Source: Flavobacteriaceae bacterium UBA5079 | GTDB lineage: Bacteria; Bacteroidota; Bacteroidia; Flavobacteriales; Flavobacteriaceae | DNA length: 5,264 nt | Reading direction: 5' to 3' | Assembly (NCBI GenBank): GCA_002414705.1 | Contig: DIAL01000049.1 | Location: 1-5,264 of the forward strand | Shown here: positions 1-4,869 of the stretch, one piece after another | How the letters are laid out: each line of letters starts with the position of its first letter | Numbering within the stretch: position 1 is the stretch's first letter | Position numbers and translations under genes: made by a program | Notes under the pieces: generated by a model | What the model saw: only the letters and a program-made list of their open reading frames with translations | Databases searched by the model: none | Told to the model about the DNA's origin: nothing

Positions 1-51
1 AGGGTGCGTAATTTAGCGAAGCGGTCTCACGAACACCTTTTAAGAAAATAA
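1..51 (+). other. Possible 3' tail of an upstream gene, unidentified
   Basis: One plus-strand frame is open from the left edge to a TAA at 49-51 and reads RVRNLAKRSHEHLLRK. The other two plus frames stop within the first 15 bases. Sixteen codons are too few to identify a family and chance openness is quite possible. The opening codons gtg-cgt (Val-Arg) recall the VRAIRAF ending of the Lcl-type gene further right, so this might be the decayed end or 3' flank of another paralog. That is only a guess. Confidence 0.15.
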
Positions 52-69
52 GAAAGGGTGAGTAATTTA
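1..69. repeat. Short imperfect direct repeat (1-15 and 55-69)
   Basis: AGGGTGCGTAATTTA at 1-15 and AGGGTGAGTAATTTA at 55-69 match at 14 of 15 bases. A weaker third relative, AAGGTGCGAGATTTA, lies at 1856-1870, shortly after the stop of the Lcl-domain gene, and matches the first copy at 12 of 15. AT-rich sequence resembling AAGAAAATAAGAAA also recurs near 42-55 and 103-116. These may be traces of local duplication or a shared 3' flank of tandem paralogs. Copies this short can also arise by chance. Confidence 0.35.
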
Positions 70-127
70 ATTAGTGCCGGACGATTTTAAAAAAATATCC
101 CCAAGAAATAAGAAAACCAATAAACCA

Positions 128-517
128 ATGAAACAAATTTTTACATTTTTAGCGGCCGTATTATTTACAACAAGCACTTTTGCTCAAACAGGCATAGGCA
201 CCACCACGCCACATGCTTCGGCACAGCTGGAGGTAAGTAGTACCACAAAAGGGTTTTTACCGCCAAGAATGACAAAATTTGAACGAGAAGCCATAGCAAA
301 CCCAGTAGCAGGTTTGGTTGTTTGGTGTACTAATTGTGTTACCGAAGGCGAGTTGCAGGTTTATAATGGCATTGCATGGAGTAAAGCAGGAGTCTTCCCC
401 GGAACAGCGCAAGGGCAAATGCGGTATTGGGATGGTTCAGATTGGTTAGAAATAGCACCCGGTACTGAAGGGCAGGTTTTAACTTTTATAAATGGGATTC
501 CCAAATGGAACGATTAG
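128..517 (+). CDS. Secreted protein made only of the flavobacterial 'GIGTTTP' N-terminal module
   Basis: This is a 129-residue predicted exported protein of unknown function. Residues 1-19 form a Sec signal peptide (MKQ start, hydrophobic FTFLAAVLF core, TFA/Q cleavage site). The mature part begins QTGIGTTTPHASAQLEVSST and continues to GFLPPRM, a signature I know from many secreted Bacteroidota proteins. A CTNC motif (C67, C70) and ELQVYNGIAW follow, then the YWDGSDW...PGTEGQ unit (about 100-114), ending GIPKWND. The ATG at 128 is chosen over a GTG at 74 in the same frame because it places the signal peptide at the N-terminus and matches the downstream paralog. The protein is colinear with residues 1-126 of the neighbour at 573 and stops where that neighbour's calcium-binding repeats begin. 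It is either a complete single-module protein or a paralog that lost its C-terminal domains. No T9SS sorting domain or lipobox is seen, so its final location is unclear. Confidence 0.8.
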   Translation: MKQIFTFLAAVLFTTSTFAQTGIGTTTPHASAQLEVSSTTKGFLPPRMTKFEREAIANPVAGLVVWCTNCVTEGELQVYNGIAWSKAGVFPGTAQGQMRYWDGSDWLEIAPGTEGQVLTFINGIPKWND

Positions 518-572
518 GCTAGTGAAGCTTCATTGTAAAATCTATCATGTTTAAAATAAAATAATAACATTA

Positions 573-1823
573 ATGAAACAACTATTCATCATTTTGGCGG
601 CCTTATTACTCACGGCAAGCACCTATGCCCAAACCGGCATAGGGACCACCACACCAAATGCATCAGCACAGTTAGAGGTAAGTAGTACTACCAAAGGGTT
701 TTTACCACCACGTATGTCTACGGAACAGCGTGATGCAATAGAAAATCCAGCTACAGGATTGGTAATTTATAATACCAACACCAATACGTTGGAGTACAAG
801 ACTGAATCAGTCTGGGTGTCTTATCAAGATAATCCAGATGGCACCACCGCTGGTGAGATGCAGTATTGGGACGGCAGCGCTTGGGTAACCATAGTACCCG
901 GTACCGAAGGGCAGATTTTAACGTTAACTAGTGGTTTGCCAACTTGGGCAGGCGATATATTTTATCAAGATCTAGATGGTGATGGATATGGAGATGTCAA
1001 CAGTACTGTTGCTTCAGTTTTAAGACCTTTTGGCTATGTTGCTGATAATACAGATTGTGATGATAGTGATGTTGCAATAAATCCAGAAACAGTTTGGTAT
1101 GTTGATGCAGATGGCGATGGTTATGTGGGCATAGATTTAGTTTCATGTTTAAGACCAATCAATGGTTTTTTGTTGAATGAATTGTCGGGAACAGGAACAG
1201 ATGATTGTGACGATTCGGATGCATCAATTAATCCTTCTATTTTTGAATTTCCAAATGATGGAGTTGATAATAATTGCGATGGGGAAGTAGATAATATAGT
1301 TATAGGTAGTTTTGTAGGTGGGGGAATTGTCTTTTACCTAGCAGATACGCCAACTGATTTAGATGGTGATGGTGATTTAGATATTGGCTTGGTATGTGCC
1401 ATAGAGGATCAAGGTATAAAACCCTGGAGAAATTTAGTTGCAATACAAACAGGAGCCAATGAAACAGGCATTGGCTATGGAGCTTCTAACACGAGATTAA
1501 TTATAGAAATGCAAGGAGATACAAGCACTGATTATGCTGCAGGTTTTGCAAGCGCTTATAATGGAGGCGGATTTACTGATTGGTTTTTGCCAAGTATTGA
1601 TGAGTTAGTTGAAATGAACAATAATGAGACGATTATAAATGATAGATCTGTTGTAAATGGAGGAAGTGCTTTTGAGTCAGGCTTTAGATGGAGTTCTTCA
1701 CAAGATTCCGATAATAGAAGAGTATGGAACATGTCGTTCGGATCTAATTGTTCAAATTGCTATGGTGTACAAATTAAAAACTCCGTAAATTCTTATAATG
1801 TGCGTGCAATTCGGGCTTTTTAA
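573..1823 (+). CDS. Secreted modular protein: GIGTTTP module, MopE-like acidic repeats, Lcl/DUF1566 C-terminal domain
   Basis: This 416-residue predicted exported protein has three parts. Residues 1-19 are a signal peptide (TYA/Q). Residues 20-127 are the same module as the upstream gene, with Q20-M48 identical except at position 29. Residues 131-240 hold two MopE/type-3-thrombospondin-like units: YQDLDGDGYGD (131-141) with DCDDSD..INP (161-171), then WYVDADGDGY (175-184) with DCDDSD..INP (211-221), closing with NDGVDNNCDGEVD. Such DxDxDG loops normally bind calcium. Residues 244-416 match the Lcl/DUF1566 (FISUMP-like) family: GGGIVFYLAD, VCAIEDQ, DWFLPSIDEL, RWSSSQ, and terminal VRAIRAF. A further acidic loop, DLDGDGDLD (262-270), is inserted near the domain start. 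The likely role is surface binding or adhesion, inferred from the fold family; ligand unknown. It lies 55 bases after its paralog, probably in one transcript. Codons become more AT-rich after about residue 127, suggesting module shuffling. The C-terminal codons resemble a retroelement-diversified region (see findings). No T9SS sorting domain is seen. Confidence 0.85.
   Translation: MKQLFIILAALLLTASTYAQTGIGTTTPNASAQLEVSSTTKGFLPPRMSTEQRDAIENPATGLVIYNTNTNTLEYKTESVWVSYQDNPDGTTAGEMQYWDGSAWVTIVPGTEGQILTLTSGLPTWAGDIFYQDLDGDGYGDVNSTVASVLRPFGYVADNTDCDDSDVAINPETVWYVDADGDGYVGIDLVSCLRPINGFLLNELSGTGTDDCDDSDASINPSIFEFPNDGVDNNCDGEVDNIVIGSFVGGGIVFYLADTPTDLDGDGDLDIGLVCAIEDQGIKPWRNLVAIQTGANETGIGYGASNTRLIIEMQGDTSTDYAAGFASAYNGGGFTDWFLPSIDELVEMNNNETIINDRSVVNGGSAFESGFRWSSSQDSDNRRVWNMSFGSNCSNCYGVQIKNSVNSYNVRAIRAF
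963..1292 (+). other. Acidic DxDGDG repeat segment (predicted calcium-binding linker)
   Basis: These bases encode residues 131-240 of the Lcl-type protein. Two copies of the unit [YW]-x-D-x-D-G-D-G-Y ... D-C-D-D-S-D-x-x-I-N-P are followed by a partial third, N-D-G-V-D-N-N-C-D-G-E-V-D. The pattern is that of MopE-like and type-3-thrombospondin repeats, in which aspartate side chains coordinate calcium and stiffen a secreted stalk. The cysteines at 162, 192, 212 and 235 may pair. Metal binding is inferred from family resemblance. Confidence 0.7.
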
Positions 1824-2099
1824 CAAATTGGACTTACTATATTAGACTGGAGATAAAGGTGCGAGATTTAGAGTTACATTGTAGACTTCCCCTTATTAAG
1901 ACACCTCTAAATTCAGCAAATTTTCATTATTGGTATTAAAATGGGTGTTTTTCATATCATTATAAAGAATGGTTTTTAGTATAATGTAAATTCAAAATAC
2001 AACATTTAATTACCCAGTAGTTTTGAAAATTGAGCTAAGCTATCTGTCATTGAGTTCGATATTTTTTCTGTCTGCTCTACTAAGTCTTAAGCTAATAAG
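1824..2099. other. Intergenic stretch with no identifiable gene
   Basis: No plus-strand gene is visible between the stop of the Lcl-type gene and the first terminator, so this may be a long 3' untranslated region. On the minus strand two short open stretches look faintly coding. One, at 2006-2086, reads DLVEQTEKISNSMTDSLAQF then SKLLGN and a stop, opened by a stop codon rather than a start (an internal ATG lies at 2048-2050). The other, at 1896-1955, reads MKNTHFNTNNENLLNLEVS and a stop. I recognise neither. They could be gene remnants or chance. No template repeat resembling the end of the upstream gene was found here. Confidence 0.4.
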
Positions 2100-2135
2100 A
2101 AAAAAAGGATTGTGCTCGCACAACCTTTTTTTTTT
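2100..2135 (+). terminator. Bidirectional intrinsic terminator after the plus-strand gene pair
   Basis: The A-rich left arm AAAAAAAGGATTGTG pairs with CACAACCTTTTTTT across the loop CTCG, with one bulged A in the left arm (2109). Ten T bases follow the GC part on the plus strand (2126-2135). The A-run on the left supplies a U-tract for the minus strand, so it can also work in reverse. It is the first strong terminator met by transcription leaving the Lcl-type gene, about 280 bases after its stop. Confidence 0.75.
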
Positions 2136-2200
2136 ATGCTTAGTTTTAACGAACATCGTACAAATGAATACGAAAGAGAATACGTTTTAGAACACAGATT

Positions 2201-2240
2201 AAAAAAAGCCTTGTAATTGAAAAATTACAAGGCTTTTTTT
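2201..2240 (-). terminator. Perfect 18-bp hairpin terminator of the M43 protease gene (bidirectional)
   Basis: AAAAAAAGCCTTGTAATT at 2201-2218 is the exact reverse complement of 2223-2240, separated by a GAAA loop on the plus strand. Read on the minus strand it lies 12 bases after the protease stop codon and ends in a run of seven T, a textbook intrinsic terminator. The symmetry also gives seven T on the plus strand, so it would stop read-through from the left as well. Confidence 0.9.
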
Positions 2241-2252
2241 TAGTATTATTTC

Positions 2253-4658
2253 CTATTGTTTAATAATCCTTTTGGAAATAGTTCCTTTTTTCGAAGTAAT
2301 TCGCATTATATAGATACCACTTGCATATTGAGATAAGTTCATAACTTTATTGGATTGCATCTGTTCTAAATTAATAGTTTTTAACACACGACCTTTTATA
2401 TCTATTAATTGGGCAAATTTTAATTTTGCTTTACTATCATTAGTCAATGTAATGATGCCTGTTGTAGGATTAGGCGTTAATAAAATAGCATTTAAATCTA
2501 ATTCAAAAGTATCAACCCTTAACGTATTGTCATTGACAGTTAAATTAAACGAACAAGTCCCAATCCAACCACTATCGTCATAAGCTGTATAGTTAATTAA
2601 ATGAACTCCATCAGCTAAACTTGCTCCTGGTGGTGGCAACTGGTTAACAAAAGCAATACTACAATTATCTGAAGCTGTTACAGCTCCTGTTCCATAATAA
2701 TCAGGAAGCGTAAAGTTTCCTGTGCTATCAACCGAGAAATCTGTTAAGCAAGAAACAAAAGGGGCTTCATTATCTTGAATAGTAACCGTTGCATCACACG
2801 TTTCTATATTACCTGCATTGTCTTTTCTATTTAAGGTAATTGTATGTAGTCCAATATCAGAACAGTCAAAATTTCCATCAAACGGAACGGCAGCATTATA
2901 ATCAATATTACCATTAAACATATATGGATTGGCTGCTGTTCCAGCAAAAGGATACCCACTATAAGGGCCTTCATATACCTCTAGGTTCGTATCACTAATC
3001 CATAAACTTCCTGTAGCTGTAGCTTCTTCGACAAGTATACCTGATGTATCCGTTGTAGTGATATAAAATGAAACCGTATCTCCTGCCGTAACGGCTATGC
3101 CTAATGACAAATTTAATGGTGTAACAGTAAAATCACTAACAGCTAACGTTGGGCTTGCCAACAAAGTCCATGCCGCAGCATTAAATTGAGATCCTGCCCA
3201 TGAACCCAATTTGTAATACACGGCATAAGTTGCTGTTCCACCAACATTTGCGGTATTGTAGGGACGAATACTAAAAGAATTGATTGTGATTGCATTTAAA
3301 GCTTTAACATCAAACATATATCCTGGCCCAACAACTTGTGCTGTGTTAGATAAACTTAATGAAACATCCGCAAAACCATTGGTCATGTATTCCGTATCAA
3401 GACCACAGTTTCCTACTACAGAGCCACCATCTATATTTGTAGGAGTAATGGTTGCTAATCCGGAACTATTTAAAGAAATTATTGGGCTACTACATATAGC
3501 GGAAAGTGCTACGTTATCAGAAACTGTTACTGTAGTTGTACAAGAATTTTTGAATCCATTAGGGTCAGTTGCTGTTAGAGTAACCGTTTGGTCACCAACA
3601 TCTGAACACGTAAAAAATGATGGACTTGTAGTTAATGTAACCGCATCTCCATTAGGATCAGTCGTACCGCCATCAATATTAGCTCCAGTAATAGTTGCAT
3701 TACCACCTACGCCTAATACAACACTATAGGTATCACATATCATAGTTGGTTTAAATAAATAAGCTCTTGTATTTGTTGGATCTTCTTTGCCCATATAAAA
3801 GCGTATTCTAGCTTCTGCATCTGGCGAAAAATTTGACACACAAGAAAAAGGTTGATTATATGACATTATCTGTGTCTCGTCCGCAACATATGCATCTCCA
3901 TTAGAATCTGTACCAGAAGTATAGGCACAAGATGCTCCACTAACATCACCGAAAGTATTATAGCCATCGGCTGGTGTATCACATAATAAATCTCCTGCTG
4001 TACCACAATTAGAACCATTTACTAATTCTGGAGCATAAGCTGTTTCAAACGTATGTAATAAGCCGAAATAATGCCCCATTTCATGAGCAACAGTTGCGCC
4101 ATTTTCAGCAGTACTATTATTAACGACAACAAAATAATCATTTGGTAAAAGCCATGGAAACCTAGCATAACCTCCAATGGCTCCTCCACTAGAACCGTAG
4201 GCTGTGTCAACAAAATAGGCATTTACTACATTTGGAACATTGTTTAATTGCAGTATATTATCACCTTCAGTATAACCAGATCCAGCTACTCCATTGGTTC
4301 CTAAAACCATGAGGTCCGTATTATTTATATAATTAATTGGTAATATATCAAGTGTAATACCATAAGGTAAATACTTTGTTCGTGCCGCAATAATGTTATT
4401 CATGACTGTTGTCGCATTTGGACCTCCAGTTCCAGCATCTGTTCTAACAACATGTGGTTGAAAAGGCACAGTAATTAAACCAGATGGAGATATGTCTGCA
4501 CGTCTTTGAATTTCAAGATCATCAAGAAGGGCTCTAGCTTCAGCAGGTGTAATATCTGGCATGCCACAGGGTTCTTGAGCATTTATTTGAACTGAACAAA
4601 AGAACAAAACAAATGCAAAACTTAAATTTTTTATGTTGTATAGTAAAATTGATTTCAT
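2253..4658 (-). CDS. Secreted M43-family zinc metalloprotease with Ig/HYR-like repeats and T9SS sorting domain
   Basis: This 801-residue extracellular endopeptidase belongs to the pappalysin/cytophagalysin (M43) group of metzincins. Residues 1-27 are a signal peptide (INA/Q). A short prosegment begins QEPCGMPD, resembling a cysteine switch. The catalytic domain covers about 64-290: VPFQPHVVR opens it, HEMGHYFGLLH (192-202) supplies zinc ligands H192, H196, H202 and general base E193, and IMSY (M265) is the Met-turn. C218, C226, C244 and C273 are likely disulfide partners. Ig/HYR-like repeats follow: about 305-382; about 386-632, interrupted by a beta-rich module at roughly 420-592; and about 631-710. 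Residues about 724-801 are a type A T9SS C-terminal domain (LLTPNPTTG, DIKGRVLK, LSQYASGIYIMRI), expected to direct passage through the outer membrane and be removed. The key active-site residues are all present. The gene stands alone, with its own terminator and a 211-base upstream spacer. The likely role is degradation of extracellular protein; substrate unknown. Confidence 0.93.
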   Translation of the reverse strand: MKSILLYNIKNLSFAFVLFFCSVQINAQEPCGMPDITPAEARALLDDLEIQRRADISPSGLITVPFQPHVVRTDAGTGGPNATTVMNNIIAARTKYLPYGITLDILPINYINNTDLMVLGTNGVAGSGYTEGDNILQLNNVPNVVNAYFVDTAYGSSGGAIGGYARFPWLLPNDYFVVVNNSTAENGATVAHEMGHYFGLLHTFETAYAPELVNGSNCGTAGDLLCDTPADGYNTFGDVSGASCAYTSGTDSNGDAYVADETQIMSYNQPFSCVSNFSPDAEARIRFYMGKEDPTNTRAYLFKPTMICDTYSVVLGVGGNATITGANIDGGTTDPNGDAVTLTTSPSFFTCSDVGDQTVTLTATDPNGFKNSCTTTVTVSDNVALSAICSSPIISLNSSGLATITPTNIDGGSVVGNCGLDTEYMTNGFADVSLSLSNTAQVVGPGYMFDVKALNAITINSFSIRPYNTANVGGTATYAVYYKLGSWAGSQFNAAAWTLLASPTLAVSDFTVTPLNLSLGIAVTAGDTVSFYITTTDTSGILVEEATATGSLWISDTNLEVYEGPYSGYPFAGTAANPYMFNGNIDYNAAVPFDGNFDCSDIGLHTITLNRKDNAGNIETCDATVTIQDNEAPFVSCLTDFSVDSTGNFTLPDYYGTGAVTASDNCSIAFVNQLPPPGASLADGVHLINYTAYDDSGWIGTCSFNLTVNDNTLRVDTFELDLNAILLTPNPTTGIITLTNDSKAKLKFAQLIDIKGRVLKTINLEQMQSNKVMNLSQYASGIYIMRITSKKGTISKRIIKQ
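2256..2489 (-). other. Type A T9SS C-terminal sorting domain
   Basis: These bases encode about residues 724-801 of the protease. The block LLTPNPTTGIITL, then IDIKGRVLKTINL, then LSQYASGIYIMRI and a basic end (SKRIIKQ) is the pattern of the TIGR04183-type sorting signal of Bacteroidota. It implies that a type IX secretion apparatus is encoded elsewhere in the genome. Confidence 0.9.
4053..4085 (-). other. Zinc-binding HExxHxxGxxH motif of the M43 protease
   Basis: These bases encode H192-E-M-G-H-Y-F-G-L-L-H202. The three histidines are the metzincin zinc ligands and E193 the catalytic base. The associated Met-turn methionine (M265 in IMSY) is 63 residues after H202, a usual arrangement for M43 enzymes. 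The complete motif argues for an active protease. Confidence 0.92.
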
Positions 4659-4869
4659 CTTGGTTGGTGGCTATAGTGAATGATTTACATAGATTTTTTA
4701 AAATCTATGTTTTGGTTTTTGCTAAACTATTGAATTTTAGCAGATTAACAGTTAGTCAATTCATATAACTTATTGTGAATTTTAAGTCATGGTAATTTTA
4801 GTGTCAATAATATTTCTTTTCCCTTTCATAAGTTAAAAATAAGTTTTAATTCTTAACCCTAACAGGAAG
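4659..4869. other. Spacer between proA and the protease gene, with hairpins
   Basis: Both flanking genes are on the minus strand, so this AT-rich spacer should hold the proA 3' end and the protease promoter and leader. It contains the palindrome at 4687-4710 and a weaker 6-bp stem (GCTAAA at 4721-4726 with TTTAGC at 4736-4741). CTAAACTA at 4722-4729 reads TAGTTTAG on the minus strand, one base off the Bacteroidota -7 consensus TAnnTTTG, but I find no convincing TTTG at the -33 position. No Shine-Dalgarno sequence precedes the protease ATG, which is common in this phylum. No clear intrinsic terminator follows proA. Confidence 0.5.
4687..4710. promoter_or_regulatory. Perfect palindrome upstream of the protease gene
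   Basis: ACATAGATTTT (4687-4697) is the reverse complement of AAAATCTATGT (4700-4710), an 11-bp inverted repeat around two central T bases. It lies 29-52 bases upstream of the protease start codon. It could be a protein-binding operator or a leader-RNA hairpin. It is not a good minus-strand terminator because no T-run follows on that strand. Its position suggests control of the protease, but no regulator is identifiable. Confidence 0.4.

Noticed and set aside
74..127. GTG at 74 as start of the first paralog
   Set aside because: It would put 18 charged, lysine-rich residues ahead of a clear signal peptide. The ATG at 128 aligns exactly with the start of the downstream paralog.
523..532. TGAAGCTTCA palindrome between the two paralogs
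   Set aside because: A 10-base palindrome without spacer or T-run is neither a terminator nor a convincing operator, and is expected by chance at this length scale.
2136..2216. 26-codon plus-strand open frame (MLSFNEHRTNEYEREYVLEH then RLKKAL)
   Set aside because: It starts at the very end of one terminator, runs into the stem of the next, has no ribosome binding site and no recognisable family. Most likely chance.
1824..2252. DGR template repeat or reverse transcriptase downstream of the Lcl-type gene
   Set aside because: I compared the gap with the gene's 3' end (WSSSQ to VRAIRAF) on both strands and found no near-copy, and no reverse transcriptase motif is encoded in the window.
2350..2583. 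Plus-strand open frame opposite the protease sorting domain
   Set aside because: It lies antisense inside a well-supported gene, shows no family features, and its composition is explained by the protease codons.
3280..3729. 149-codon plus-strand open frame opposite the protease repeats
   Set aside because: It is an antisense shadow of the repeat-rich, Thr/Val/Asn-biased coding strand; no signal, motif or leader supports it.
4022..4222. Minus-strand open frame overlapping the protease catalytic domain in another frame
   Set aside because: It overlaps the HExxH-coding region out of frame; the protease frame carries all the conserved residues.
4722..4729. Bacteroidota promoter -7 box for the protease gene (TAGTTTAG on the minus strand)
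   Set aside because: One mismatch to TAnnTTTG and no TTTG at the expected -33 spacing, so it is too weak to list as a promoter.
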